Source of the DNA: Branchiostoma floridae
Taxonomy: Eukaryota > Chordata > Leptocardii > Amphioxiformes > Branchiostomatidae
Direction: 5' to 3'
DNA length: 64,000 nt
Assembly (NCBI RefSeq): GCF_000003815.2
Contig: NC_049979.1
Span: 12,822,613 to 12,886,612, forward strand
In this document: positions 11,596 through 26,700 of the stretch, piece after piece
How positions within the stretch are numbered: position 1 is the stretch's first letter
Layout of the letters: the number at the start of each line of letters is the position of its first letter
Notes under the pieces: generated by a model
Seen by the model: the letters and a program-made list of their open reading frames with translations, nothing else
Database searches by the model: none
What the model was told of the DNA's origin: nothing
Translations under genes and position numbers: made by a program

Positions 11596-11718
11596 NNNNN
11601 NNNNNNNNNNNNNNNNNNNNNNNNNNNNNNNNNNNNNNNNNNNNNNNNNNNNNNNNNNNNNNNNNNNNNNNNNNNNNNNNNNNNNNNNNNNNNNNNNNNN
11701 NNNNNNNNNNNNNNNNNN
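11596..11718. other. Assembly gap (123 N)
   Basis: 123 consecutive N. The non-round length suggests a size estimate rather than a default placeholder. Confidence 0.99.
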
Positions 11719-14557
11719 AACTCTACAAGAAAGATGTGCATATCCCATATTTAGTCGAGTATTGATGATGCTTGCCACAATGTTGATATGAGATAGAGGT
11801 TCTTTATATATCAAAGGGGTAATTTAGAATCCTGTAAGAGGAGGCATGAATATAGAAATTTTATTTTCATTACTAGTCCTGAAAAAGATCAGCAGAAATA
11901 GAAGTCAAATCCTTTCGCTGAAGGGCCGACCTGGCGAAGTTTGCTGAAATGTGTACAAAAAGGATGGTTCTACTAGCTGGTGGAAAATCCCCATAAATGG
12001 CTGAAAGTCAGACAGGCTGCACCGATATTGAAAGGTTTACAGACAAGCCCCAATCCCTGTATGATGCAATTTTGCAGGCAGGGCCCAGAAATAGGTTCCA
12101 TCAGCGGCGTGTTTGAAGGATTATTAGGTCCGTTCCATTCCCACAATCCAATCAGCTGGTGGAAGAGGGTTTCCACATCAGCTCTGTTCCGTTCTGCTGT
12201 TTTGTGGATCAGTTGTCAGTTCTCAGTGGGCTGCTGGTTTTTCTGCAGGTATGTCAGAGAATTATAATGTTGTCATGTTTTTTTGTATTTTAGTAACATG
12301 TACCATCAAGCATTACTTGAAAGCTGATTTTTCCCTTGTGGGTATAGTGGCCGAACTGTGCTGTCGCCATTTTCAGCCTGTAGTGCATGTGAACAGCTTG
12401 ACTTCTGGCAGGTATTTTATTATGTGGCATGTCGTTAGAATGACAGGAAATGCTATGAATACATACAAACATATATATCCTCTTGACTACCCAAATATAT
12501 TCATTGTGAAGGAAGCCATGAAGGAACTGACTGGCATCCACACTTGCTTGTTCTTTAAAATAGCTATTTGCTGAAATTGGCATCTGTTGTTTGATGATGG
12601 TAATCATTGATAATACAGGATGCAGGTATGGAGTACACTGATCTAAAATCCCCACTGTAAAGTATTCCATTAGTGGAAACATCATGCTCCTGCTTTCCAT
12701 CACTGTAATTGAAAGCTAAATTTGTTCTCTTGCACAACATAAAGCTGTATATCACGAGGGGAACCCTTAATGCAGCAGGAAAGGGAGGTCACTTGGAAGA
12801 GAAAATGGATGATTTGAAGTTACGTTAAGGGCTGTTTGATACAAATGTATGTACCAATATATTGGATTGTCTAGGGTGGGGATGTGCCTTGAGATATCTA
12901 GTATGTGTCTATATGTACAGAAAATCAGATGCACAGTATCTAGGGTATGTCTATAAAATATAACACACATGTATGCATAGCAATTCAGCCCATATGGAGG
13001 AGAAGAACATGTACAGGCAGGCTTGATGGGGTTCAACTTTTATTGTGACAGCTGCAAAACATTGTTGTCTTCCCATGTTATTGACACAGTCTTTTTCAAG
13101 GTTGCAGACTAATCATTATCATCAGTACCTGAAGACCAGCTGGAGAATGTTAAATATTGATATAATAAAGATCCCCTGCCAAGAACTGGCAGTGCTATAT
13201 CGTGTTCTAGGATACAGGGAAGAAATCATTTCTTGGTTCTAACGCTTGAGACCTAGACTTGTGGTTAGTTGGTGCTGTCCGTGGTGCTGAAATTCCACTC
13301 ATTTGACTGTGAGCCTTCCACCCCTGCACAGAAGCTCTGTGCTGACCTAACATGGTCCACTTCTGTGTTCTGTGGAAAAAAACAACAAGTAAGCAGCAGT
13401 TGCCAATAGGTTTTTCCTCATTGTGCCTCTGACATGGCAATAATCATTATTACCATAGAAAAAAAATCTGCAAATAAGTCATTATGATGTAAATGTATCT
13501 TACATTGATATTTCCAGACCAGAAGGAGTACATATATATAGCAATAGATGTGGGTACCATTCTTAATAGCAAAACATGGAAGTAAGTTGTTACTATTTCA
13601 TGCACCATTTGGGCCACTGAGTATCATTTTGACAGGTTGAATTTCCTGGCTAGAAGTCTGTCTCCATCTTTATCCTGTGGCGCCACCAGCCAATACGAGC
13701 GATCGCGATGATGTCACGGTGACGCAGTGGTAGGCAAAAAGCAGGTGTTTGGCAAATGATTGATTTACATATTAACCAGTAATTTGATCTGCTAATTTAG
13801 ATATCAGTTTTTAATACAATCTGCTGACGTCCTGGTAGGCACCAACCGTCCAATACCCCGGATATAAAGAACAACAGCGATCCCTCGTATCTAACAGGCC
13901 TGTAACGCCCTTCAATCAACATTAAATTCTGTCGGTTTGGGGATCCCAATAAAATGCCTTCATACTGCCTCTTCCAGCATAATTTCAATATAGATTGCAT
14001 TACAATGTAGCTTGCATCGTGCAATTTGAAAACACCCAGCTGCATCTTGTTCCAGTGTCAGTGCTTTGCTGTTCCTGTTATGTGTACTAGTAAGCTATTT
14101 GGTCGATTCTGCATGGACTATTTACAGATTTGAGGATGTGATGTTTATCTTGGCACATGCAAGATTTCCAAAGCTGTCTAAGTTCTGGACCATTACCAAA
14201 TGTGTCAGCTCATTACATTTTACTGTAAGATCACTTGTTTAAATATATTTTCTTGCTATTGGGGCAATAGATTTGATGATTTCTCACATCCCAGCCCTTT
14301 GTGGTTTACCAAATTAATAAGATATGCTAATTCTATATTTGGAATAACTTTTTCTACGTATGTATAAAAAAAGCTGTCAATAGCGCTTAACATGATGGAT
14401 GCAGGAATAGAGTTTGCCATTGATTTTGGCCATGTTCTGTAGGCCCCGTCATGTTGCTGGGAATCTCTCAGATTAGCAGCTTAGAAGGAAGGGTGGAACA
14501 GACATGTTACATCAGTGTTTAGGGCCCAGATCTGGCCCTGGGGAGGGATGATGTGGC

Positions 14558-14657
14558 NNNNNNNNNNNNNNNNNNNNNNNNNNNNNNNNNNNNNNNNNNN
14601 NNNNNNNNNNNNNNNNNNNNNNNNNNNNNNNNNNNNNNNNNNNNNNNNNNNNNNNNN
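14558..14657. other. Assembly gap (100 N)
   Basis: A run of exactly 100 N in intergenic DNA. Confidence 0.99.
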
Positions 14658-14849
14658 ACTGGGTGAGGATAGTGCAGGGAGATTAAGCCTGTGAATAGAG
14701 TCACATGCTGACAATGAGATGCTCAGACCTGCTACTTATCCAACTTATCAGCTGAAGCAGAGACAGAAGTCTGTGTGGTGTCACATGGTGACCTCTGTGG
14801 GATGCACATACGTCAGTGGGTGAGGGAAGGTCAACGCTAGACCTGTCAC

Positions 14850-15208
14850 CAGGGCTCTAGCCAGCTCGAAATTTTTTTCCGTCAGCCAATTTCAATCGTT
14901 GTGAAAACCGCAAAAATTCATTTTCCCAATGACACTACAAAGTAGTAAATGTTGCCATTGACACCTTGAAAAACGGGTTTTAATGAGATTGTCGTATGCG
15001 AGAGCCGACACACATTGCCAACAAGCATAACAATAGCAAAACAAACAGTGTGTGGCTTTTACAGCCATGGACGGCGTCCCCAAGCCGCCTGTAGCTTCCA
15101 CCAAGGATTTTTGTCCGTCAAGGTTGACGGATTGGTTTTACAATTTTTCCGTTAGACGCATCAAATTTCCATCAATTGACGGAAAAACGGACGCTGGCTA
15201 GAGCCCTG
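14850..15208. mobile_element. hAT-type MITE, copy 1
   Basis: Ends are CAGGGCTCTAGCCAGC inverted repeats, flanked by a perfect 8-bp target duplication CCTGTCAC (14842-14849 and 15209-15216). CAGGG termini plus an 8-bp duplication are the hallmark of hAT elements. It is 359 bp, non-coding, and lies about 265 bp upstream of the TMEM229 coding exon. The same family occurs in opposite orientation at 24829-25168; the compared end regions are about 90 percent identical. Confidence 0.92.
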
Positions 15209-15411
15209 CCTGTCACAGAACGTTTATGACTGGACAACAAGGTCAATATCACAGTCTGGAATCTGCAAACCGTTGTACATGTACGGCTTGTGCAATTTTT
15301 TTTATTAATTTTGGAAATTATTTTCATCTTTCTGATGATGTGCCAATGAAGCCAAACATGTAGAGATTATCAACATATGTTGTGTTATTTCCTTGTATCA
15401 GATGGAGTTAA

Positions 15412-16086
<675 letters not shown>

Positions 16087-16089
<3 letters not shown>

Positions 16090-16148
16090 TACATTAAAAT
16101 CTTTCCATAGAGAAAAAATATCATACTGGAAAGAGACTTAATGTATCA
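16087..16148. repeat. Small inverted repeat at the TMEM229 stop codon
   Basis: GATACATTAAAATCTTTCC (from 16088) pairs with GGAAAGAGACTTAATGTATC (ending 16147), with a few mismatches and a loop of about 21 bases. The left arm overlaps the TGA stop. Confidence 0.55.
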
Positions 16149-16153
16149 TTTCT

Positions 16154-19100
16154 CAGGACAGACACATATGTATTACTTGGGGGGACTCCGACACCGTAAG
16201 TCTCTCTTGTTATGTTTTTGAAATATGGATTCTATGAACTCATAACTCTAAAATGTCATGAGTTGGTCAACTCCCCTTCATCACTGCCTCAAGAACAAAA
16301 AATCCCCTTAAGCATATGGATTTTCCACACCCCAAATTTGTCAGAAATTATAAGTAAATAAACTAAGTAGAAATGGAGCAGTGGATATGCCAAGATTGGG
16401 TCTACAGAGCTACAGGGGAGACATGTCTATCAAACAGACAGGGGAAAATTGTATTTCTAACATTTACTTAATGCAAAGACGCAGCCTAATTAGATGTCAG
16501 AAACACCAAACTCATCTCTTCCAGAATACTCCACACTAAAGTTTAGAATAGTAAGCCTAGGACTGATAGAGCCATATCAGTGGTCTTGATGTCAACATGT
16601 ACTGGTATGTGTTGTGTACTTGTAATGTAAGGGGATCTCATGTTGACATCGAGCAAAAATACTGTATCAACCATCATTCAGGATACATATAGATGACCTT
16701 AATCCCAAATACTTTTGAGGTCAAGTCATAAAAAGGAAGTCAAGGAAGAAAAACAAATGCTTGGTGGTGTGTGTACAACTGACACTACCGTAAGTATTTG
16801 AACAGCTGTAGGTTCAGTGGAAGATCTTAACACAGAGATATGTAATTTGTCTGATGCATTTTGGATTAAAATGTTATAAATGGTCGCTTTAAAGACAAGA
16901 ACTGTCTCCCAGCACCCCTGCTGGCCCCAGTCAGACATATATATATATATATAATGTTTCCATATTGGAAACAATATACATGCTGATGAAACAGAGATGA
17001 ACACATTTGTGCAAAGTGTTAGATATTTATGACTTCAACCTTGAACATGCATGGAATATTGTACATAGATATATATTTAAACAAGATATTTATAAGATGT
17101 AAACCAAGTCCTGTTCCAAATGTTATATATCACATGATGGTCTATTTAAGAAGTGACATGAGCGTTGACTGCAGATCTGGAGTGATGAAGTAATCCTTCA
17201 GGGATGGCAATATATTAACTATGGGACCACAGGGACAGAAGAAAGAGACTTTACCACTTCATTGTGTGAATCTTTAAGGAAATAGTATGAGTTACGTGTT
17301 TTGTGAAGCAATGCCTTTTCAATGCAATTCTTTTATGCCAGGAAATATTGCTCTAAGTTTTCAAAATGTTTAAACTATGAAATCTGGCTTCCATGGAATC
17401 AGATTCTTGCCTAGGCTGTCTGGTGCTGTGTGTGTGGTGCACGATCGTACCTTGGAGCTGCACCAGGTACTAGGGGATGTTAATATGTTGATTGTTGCCA
17501 GAATTAAGAGTTTATAGATGTCAAAAACACAACGTAGGTATAATGATATTTACTGTGATATGTTAACTTGTGAGGTATATATTTATTGAAACAGATGTAT
17601 CCCTCTATCCTCCAGCCAGCCTGTATGAAAACCTGGGCAGTGTCCTGGGGCTTTCCTTTTCCAGATGTTAAACCTTAATAGGGTATTATAGAATTCTGCC
17701 AGGACACAAATGTAAGGATGCACTGCACACATGCTCCAACCTGTATTGACAGGTTAGCAGTGCTGCATCTTTGGTTACCATAACATGCTGATAAAAATGC
17801 ATGGTCAAAACATACTTGAAGCAAGGGTGTAACATTACACGTATGTTTGTGTCTCCTAGGATAGAAATAGTGCTAGGGTAAATATTCATGAGGGCAGGTG
17901 AAAATGACCTCCATTATATGCCAATAAGAACATGTAGTTTTTTTTGGCAAACATGCTTAAATGATTTAAAAACATATTCCTATTTGAATAGAAAAATCCA
18001 AATTATGTCTGATTTTAATTTGCCATCAGTTTCTGTTCAGAAAATATTCTTTGTACTGCAGTCTGACACTTTAGAAATTGTGAATTGGTTAGCCTGTATA
18101 ACGGGGACTGCAGTGGCTTCAAGGGGCCCCTAGGCCTCACTGTAACTAACAGAGGACTGCTATGCGTGCTATTTAATCAGGGAAGCAAGTGGTCACATGG
18201 GACGTAAATAAACCAAGTTAAAAGACAAATGGAAGGGAATTTTCCAACTCCCAAAACGGTTAAAAGTGAATCAGCTCCAAGTCTACTTGAAGAGGTTAAA
18301 GTCAGAAAATGTATTGTAACTTCCCTTTAGTCTTCTTGGATTTTGGACAGAATCCTTGAGATGAGAAGTAGGAAGAAACAAAAGAGTGCATTTTAATTAG
18401 TCCTGTCTAAATTCTAGCCTGTTAAAATTGCTCCTAGGGCCCTGGATAACCAGTTTCTTGCACTGGCTACCTGAATTCCAAATTCCAGACAAAACTCTGT
18501 TGTGGCAAATAGTATACCAGAAGACACAACTGCATTTCTTTCTAAAAAGCCTGTGGAGGTTAGTTTGACACCCAGCCTCATAATCATTTAAAAAATGCTA
18601 AATTTTTGTTGCTTCTGTTTCAACAATTATTCAAACACAAGACCTCCCGACCACATACCTCAATACCTGATACTGGCAGAGTATAGGCTTGAATCAAGCA
18701 GAAAATTACTTAATATGTTTCTAGGGACAGCAGACATATGGTAACCACATAGTGGCCATGACTTTGTGCAATGTAACGTGCATATAGCAATAATTTTAGC
18801 TCTCCTGATAAGTTTGGGAGCATCCTATTTCATGTCATTTGTATATTGTGTGTTGGACAAGTTCATTTAAGTTAACAGTGTGGAACAGAATGTGCATTGT
18901 AGTACATTGATGCAGTTTTTGATGTAAAAAATATGTCAATGTGATTATGTGGTTTTGTGGAAAGAAATGTCAAGACAGCATTATAGTATGTAAAATAGTA
19001 CATCTGTATACATTCAGTTCAACACAATGGCATTACACAAAATTAGTCACATTTTCAGGGAACTGATTTTGGGACCAATTTTCCTGGGAGGATTGTCTTC

Positions 19101-20760
19101 CAAGAGTAATGAATTAATGCAATTTGGCAGAGTATGGAAATACAGGGCCTATATAAGTACAATATTGGGCTTGTCTATCCAATATTGCAAAAGTATTATC
19201 CACCAGTTGTTACCCTAGCCCTGTGCACCGTTGAGTGCTATTTTGGAAAACTTCCAAATGTCATAAAAATGTAGACACTAGAATTTTTAATATTCATGAG
19301 CCCTAGAACTAAAAATTAAATTTGTATGCTCCAATGTTATGTATCATCATGTATTATACATGTATTTATAAGCTGTTTTACTAATGTAGTGTTTTGGGAT
19401 GAGGAGGGATTTGTGATTTTCCCAGACTTTTAACAAAGATCTGTTACAATACAGAAGTTGGCTTATAAATGTTCTCGCACATATACATGACATATTAAAG
19501 AGGAGCTAAGTAAGATTCACATAGACGAAAGTCTGCATCCTTTGAAAATTGCTACCTGGTAATGTTCTGTTGACTTCACTAATAACAGTAAAACAGTGCA
19601 TGGTAATGTTGTGTATGTGTGTGTATTGTGGAAGGTTGTGGGTTGTACCATCAATGTCTTTGTCTAGCTCAGTAACACTGGATTACCTGCAATAGAATTT
19701 GCCATAATCACCCGTGATGTTCACACTATAAATAGTTACAGTGTATAAGCAGCTTGTTATGCATAATTTAGAGATGACAAAGTAGATATTCTGTCTGTGG
19801 ATACACTGGAGAGTTGAAGTATTTGTGGTATCTACCCATCATTGTTTAAAAGAAGAAAAAAAACATGCAGAGCTGGACTCAACTGTACGACATTTGGAGA
19901 AGGCAATAAAGGTTTCCTGCAGTGGAGCAGCTTGTGGAGTCTTGTGTGGTGAAGCTGCATGATGTAAACTCTAGATTTAGGGCAAGTGTTTAGGAGATAC
20001 TCTCCGAGCAGAGATTAGGCTCTGTTTTTATGTTGCGAAAACCATCATCTACTTGTATAGCAGTTATCAAGACACATTGCAGAGTACAACTTAAAAGAAA
20101 TCCAGAGAGGAGCTTTGGGCTAATGTTTAACATGTCCATGATGGTTAGAGATGGATAAATGACAAGCATATAACCTTCACATTAGCTACTATATGGAATA
20201 AAAGTAACTTCTCATGGTATTATAGTACAAAATATTTTTTATTATCTATCTATTCCATATCATCTTTCCCTCAAAGCAACAATGGTTTTCTTGGAAATTC
20301 AAAATAAGACTTGCCAAAATTTTACAGTTTACAATACAAATTTTGCCTTTAGTTAGAAAGTAAAACTACAATTCTTTTTACATACAAGTACTGTAGTTCA
20401 GAGTATCACTAACTTGTACATCAAAATTTTCAAGAGGCATAATTCACTAGATTTCAGTGTAAATGAGAGCAATGATGTTGAAATTTGAAGATCATCTGTG
20501 TCCTAATTATATAGACCCCAATTTACAATGATCAAAGGCTAGATATGTCATAAGTAGTTTACCACATCTTGTCTCTCATTTTTCCTCAGAAATGGTTAGA
20601 ACAAAATAATTCCAAAATGATAGAAGAGCTTGATAGTCAAATGACGTATCTAACCAATGTTATAGAGGTTTAAGCTAACATACTATCTGAAATCTTATTG
20701 TAACTCGAATGCAGTGTGTATGGTTCAGTATGCTATCACTTGCTGCATGTCTCAATCTTC
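16154..20760. other. Convergent 3' region between TMEM229 and HAAO
   Basis: No coding sequence recognised. Presumed TMEM229 3' UTR lies at the left and HAAO 3' UTR at the right. Candidate poly(A) signals are AATAAA on + at 19905-19910 and AATAAA on - at 20238-20243. A short (AT)n tract lies at about 16937-16952. Confidence 0.5.
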
Positions 20761-23700
20761 CTAACTCTTTCTGTTAAGGTCCTGTAGGTTAGCCATGCAC
20801 ACTGCTCCCTCTGTGCCCTCGTACCTGTACCTGCAACGGCAAAAGCACAAGGCAATATCAGACATAGTAATAATTACCAACACAGGATTGTACAGAATTG
20901 CCCTGGTGGGTGAATCTTGACATCTGCATTAAACCATAAGGTAGCTTGATGACAAGGGTCAGGATAAACGGATAATTTTCTCCTCAATCATCATTAGAAA
21001 CCAGCCAATCTGACCATGGCAGATTGGTTCCTATAATAGCTGCACATGTTACACCCTGGCATTACCTGTCCAGCATTTATAACCCTGCAATTTCATCCGT
21101 ACTGATTACTATGTCAATATACAAACATCGACCCTTTTTTATATGCTGTACCCTGCTTGCCATTTTAGGTACATGTAGGTGATTCTTCTTACTCTCAAAG
21201 TCAAAGTAGCCTTTGGTTAGTTTGGTATGAAAGCTGTATTGGTCACCAGGTTAGGGAGACGGTTGTATGGGTATTGCATCATCACAGCATACTCACATCT
21301 GTCCTGGAGCGATCAGCAGACTGTCGTGTGCCACTAGGTTATGGACTCGGTCCCCAACTGTCACCTTGGCCTCACCCTCCTGAGGAGAAATGGTATTGTA
21401 ACAAATATCAAAATATAATACGATGACTTATTGCAGCAACCATCTATAAAGGATAATGGTGTAAGTAAATGAAGAATCTTAAGAAACTGGTCAGTGACAT
21501 TGAAGTAATTTCTCAAATAGAAGAATTTTTTAAGCAACATGATTTCTATGTGGCACAGATGTTCAACACCTTATAGCTGTCTTTACATATATACACTGAC
21601 TGTTAAAAAATCTAGACTTAAAATGTTAAGCCAATCTTTACAATGAAAGATAATATGGCCTGTGTATTGTGATATTCCATTTCTTAATCACAACAGGCGT
21701 TGCCTAAACTGCCAGGCATAGCGATATATCTAGGAAGAAAGCAAACTAGGAGATAACATGGAATGGTTCCTGGGATCACCAAATTCCACTTAAACTGCCA
21801 CTATACTGACAGACTGCTTTCCAGAGTCCTATAGATAGGACATGTATAAAAGTCACTAGAGGTGATCTAGAGCATCAGGTTTTAAAAACCATGGCTTTTC
21901 AGAAACTATGGCTTACCAGTTGCCAGAGCCATGTCTCTGCTGTAGCATTGTTGCCCTCCGCCTTCCCACTTCCAAACATCCGGGTCTACAAGTGAGGTAA
22001 GGATGGGCAATCATGGATAGATATTAGTCCATATTCTGCCATTTTGTAAATACATTGGCTGCTACCATTCTATCATCATCATGTATTTCATTTCATTTAC
22101 TTCACTCTGGCACGTTCATGACGGTTAGACATCCAGGGAAACAATATTTCAAAAATCTGTACAACTGGATAAAAAATGGAGAATTACATCTGGACATTTC
22201 AAGTGACATCCATCACTATTCTTCAGCATCACTAGAATGAACTGGCAGAACATTTCAATAGAAATACATCTAACTAAAACACAATCATACCAGCCACATA
22301 GTTTTGCAGAATCACTAATTGTTACTGTTGCAAAATTTACTGTACAGTATACCTAGATACTAGAACTCAAACCTCAAACTGGAACTTGTCCCCAAACATG
22401 GAGACACCTCCATCTTCATCCAGGTCCTTCCTGTGCTCCTGCAGCCAGTCCTTCAGTGGAAATGGCTTCATCACAACTGTCTTCATGTCAAGCTCAAATG
22501 GGAGGTTTGCTTGAAGTTCCTCTGGATACAACAGTTGGGAACATTTAAACTGTAACTGGAAAAGTACTGGAAACTGACCAAAAAAAACACTTGAAATGTG
22601 GGCAATAGAAAAATGTTCCACATGGCGACATGCCCATTAAATGGTCTACAAACTAACAACAAGAAAAAACAGTATGGAATACTGTGTATATTTCCTTCAT
22701 GTGAAATGTGATAGAGATAGCTACAGCATATACCTGGAATTGGCTTTCCTGTCTTGAACTGTGTGGAATTGAAGTATCTATGGATAAAATGAAAATTAAT
22801 ATGCAAAAGTAAAGTTACCAACCAGCCAATTTTTGTATTTTCAAATGCAGTTGGAAATCAAACAGTGTAAGTGAAACTTACATGTACACAAAACTCTCCT
22901 TACAGGGTTGAACAAGTCTACTAGTCCGATTGTCCCGGACAAGTGAAAGTGCTGATTGGGCAAGTGCATGTCCTACCCCACCTGCCCGATCGGGCAAGTA
23001 AAAATTTTCTATGAGTGAAATTTCGATATACTTGTACTTGTTATTTTTTTTTTTTACAGTCATGGTATCAAGCAACACAGAAAAATAGAGACAATACTGT
23101 CAATAGTAAAAGAATTTCATCACTGGCAGTGAAAATACAAAGAATAATTTTTTTAATTAGGGGCAAGTGAAACATTATATTTATGTACTTGCCTGATAGG
23201 ACAAGTGAATTTAAGAAAACTTGTTAAACCATGCCTTACCCATCAATGATAGGTTTGAGCTCAGCGCCAAGGTCAGTACAGTGGAACCATTTCTCGTACA
23301 GCCTCTCTGTGGTCCCGTCTATGAAATACCTATCAAAGAATATAATATGCAAATCTGGTTTCTGCTACTCAGCTGGGTAGTCTCAAAGAAAGAAAGTTAA
23401 TGTCTCCTTATTCAATACTTGATCTGTAATGCCATAATGTGATAATGAAATAGTATATGCTGACAAAGGAAATAGTATATGCACAAATGAAATAGTATAT
23501 GCTGACAAACTGAATTGTACAAACTGAAATGCATAAATAAAACTGGTCCCAACATTACTCAGAACACTGGAGAAATTCTACATGCTCCCATGTCTAACAG
23601 ATCACCTCAGTCCATCAGTCTCTCCAGATGCCCTCTCTCTCTCCAGCACCAGTCCAATGGTGTTCTCCTCACGCTGGGGCGAGTGTTGGATGCGAGCTGG

Positions 23701-26700
23701 CAGGAGGAACACCTGCAAAAATTTTTTCTAATTGGCCAAGTTCCTCTACTTTCCAAATATGTTTTATACTTGCCTAAATAAATGGTAAATACTATGAACT
23801 AAGTTACAAACACTGGTACATGTACATACAAGTAGAGGTAAAGCACATTACCTCACCCTCCTTGATGACCACATCCTTATGTTTCCCCTGCTCCACAATC
23901 TTCAGACACATGTCTCCCTTCACCATGTAGAACAGCTGCAAAGGTACAGAACACAACCACTGCAGTTTTTCTATATCCTTTCAATAGTTTCAGAATCACA
24001 AGCCCAAATTAAGATTTTTTAAAGTCTTACTTGAACTTTCTTTGTTGAAGATGTACACATTTAATTTTATTGCATGCTTTCTTTCCATACGTTACAATGA
24101 ACAGTAGCCACAGTGACAGTTGGAGGGCTTCTTTTGCTTGCAGTCACTGTCTTATAGATTAGGCCTATCAATAAATGCTACCTTCTGTCTGTACTTTGTA
24201 TGTGGCACTGTTAAAATAAATTATTAAACAAATGAAAAATGAAATAATGAGTTTTGTGTTTACCACACTGTTATGTTTTGTAGTCTGCCCCCATGTATCA
24301 ATGTAAGAACATCGTCAAACCCAGCTGGCAGCACCACGTGTCTTCATCTGGGCCATCATACAAACCTGCGTGTCTCGTACACAGGGAAACTCTAACGATT
24401 AGTGAGTGGCATGCAAGAAGCTCTCACATTCTTATACATGAAGATTATCCACAAACACCGTGCCTGTTGATAGTTGTAAGAGGGTCTGCATGCCTTTTTC
24501 CGCTAAGCGTTATGAGCCATTTTAATTCACCGTTAATCGTTACCGACCCGCTCTAATTCAACGTTAATCGTTATCGGTATATTCTTCGTGAAGCGTTATT
24601 GGTCGTTTTAATTCAACGTTAATCGTTATTTGTTATCCCGAATTCACCGTTAACCGTTACCAAGAAATTCTTCGTAACCCGTTATACTATACAAAAGAAG
24701 TCAAATGCCAGATAGAACCCCTGAAAATGCAGGAAATGGCGTTTCAAAGGGTCCAGATTTCAAAATTTCTCCGAGCCTCCCGGCCTTCGGCTCTGAACAT
24801 GGTAAAATATGTTGCGGAAGCGTCGCCCCAGGGCTCTTGCCAGCGTCCGTTTTTCCGTCAATTGACGGAAATCTGCTGCGTCTGACGGAAATATTTTAAA
24901 ACCAATCCGTCAACCTTGACGGACAAAAATCCTTGGTGGAAGCTACAGGCGGCTTGGGGACGCCGTCCACGGCCGTAAAAGCCACACACTGTTTGTTTTG
25001 CTATTGTTATGATTGTTGACAATGTGTGTCGGCGCCCTTTTGCATACGATTATCTCATTAAAACCCGTTTTTCAAGGTCTCAGTTCAGTCCTTCTAATTA
25101 ATTTTCGCGGTTTTCGCGACGATTGTAATTGGCTGACGGAAAAAAATTTCGAGCTGGCTAAAGCCCTGCGTCGCCCTCAAAACTTTATCACTCATACAGA
25201 TTTCAGTGTCAAACATAGCTAAGTTTTGGGCAAAAAGTTCTCCTAGAATGCAGAAAATGAGGTTTCTCCGGACCTCCATTGAAACGGCTTGCGCCTTTGG
25301 CGCTCACGACGACATGGCGAAAATATGTTAGGGGCGTGGGTTTTCGCACAAAATCAACCTTTCTTTCTAATAAAATGTCATTTAATTTAGCTTCGTCTTA
25401 CGGCAAAATCTGTCCTTCAAAATGCAGTAAATGGCGTTTCAGACGGTCCAGATTTAAAAATTTTCACGGAACTATATTGCAACGCCTCGTGCCTTCCGAA
25501 CTCGAATTGGTAAAAATATGTCGGGGCTCTGGGGGTGGAGGCATGTGTAATTTGATGAAAATGTCAAAATCAACCTAGCTTAGTCGGTCGGCAAAATTTG
25601 CCGAAAATGCAGGAAATAGCATTTAAGAGGGTCTTGATTTTAAAATTTTTCCGGGGGAACATCCGCCCGGACCCCCCTTGAATGCGTCGCGCCTTCGGCG
25701 CTCCATGTGCTGAAACAATAGTTCAATCCACCTCCCCCCATAAGAACTTTGCTGCCGCCGTCTCTGTGGCGGCCCGGGAACTCTGCCTCCGTCAATTTAC
25801 AGATGTCATGGACATTGTCCTTGTCATTTCTCCGGGTTCTGGGCACCTTTTGCTTCTCACGATGTATTTTCATCCATTGATACAAGGAGATTGATATAAC
25901 TACTCTAGCGTTGTATAAATAGGAATGCACGTCAATGTTAATGTTATGCTTTGTAACTCATTCTGAATTTACCGTTAAGCGTTACCGGGCCTCCTGAATT
26001 TACCGTTAAGCGTTACCGGGCCTCCTGATTTCACCGTTAAGCGTTACCGAGACCCCCCCCATGCAGACCCTCTTGTAATGTATAAGACTGCAAGCAAATA
26101 ATCCCTCTAACAGTTGCTGCGGCTGAACAGTTACCTCTTCTCCCTCCTCTATGTGGTAGTCCTTGCGCTGATTTGGTCCCCCGACAAACATGACCTTCAA
26201 CTGCCAGTTGTGCCTGCATGATAAAATAAAACAATCTGAACTGAAATTTTCTTAAACGTACCATCACCATAATTATCTTGATGAAAAATGGAGATATTGT
26301 TTTGTGTGTGGGGTGGGGGGTGGGGGTGTTGGTGCATTTTCAGACTTTTGCATACCTCAGAAACCTCTGGACGGATTATGATGACATTAGGTATGTTGGT
26401 AGGTGTTGGGAAGACGAAGGTTTTAATTTTGATTTTGGCCCCTCCTGGTATGCGACCTTGACGTTGATTACTACAGCAGAACTTCCATTTTTTGGTACCT
26501 ACTGACCCTGATGTGCTGCAGTCTTGATTTCTTGTTGCAAGTTAGCTTGTGAGGTAAGGAAGAAGTGGTGTGCCATAGGCCCCCTAGCAGCTTACTCTTG
26601 AACTGCAGGGGTGTTTTGTCATTATCATCCAAGGAGAATAACTTAACAAAGGAATGGCAGATTTCCATTATATTAAGTATGCGGGTTACTTAGACAAAGA

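Larger units (their letters stand above)
9452..14849. other. Intergenic DNA, no recognised gene
   Basis: Between MTA and TMEM229 I recognise no protein. Open frames such as 10862-11212 (+) and 11980-12267 (+) resemble no known family, and the latter is also open on the opposite strand. The region contains microsatellite-like AT repeats, a fragment of the 5134 MITE core, two gaps and a possible untranslated exon (10137-10504). Confidence 0.6.

Noticed and set aside
11980..12267. 95-codon frame
   Set aside because: Open on both strands over the same bases and matches no family I know.
24829..25168. Independent insertion directly into HAAO intron 2
   Set aside because: Its flanks belong to the larger 24480-26072 element, so it is nested rather than a separate intronic insertion.
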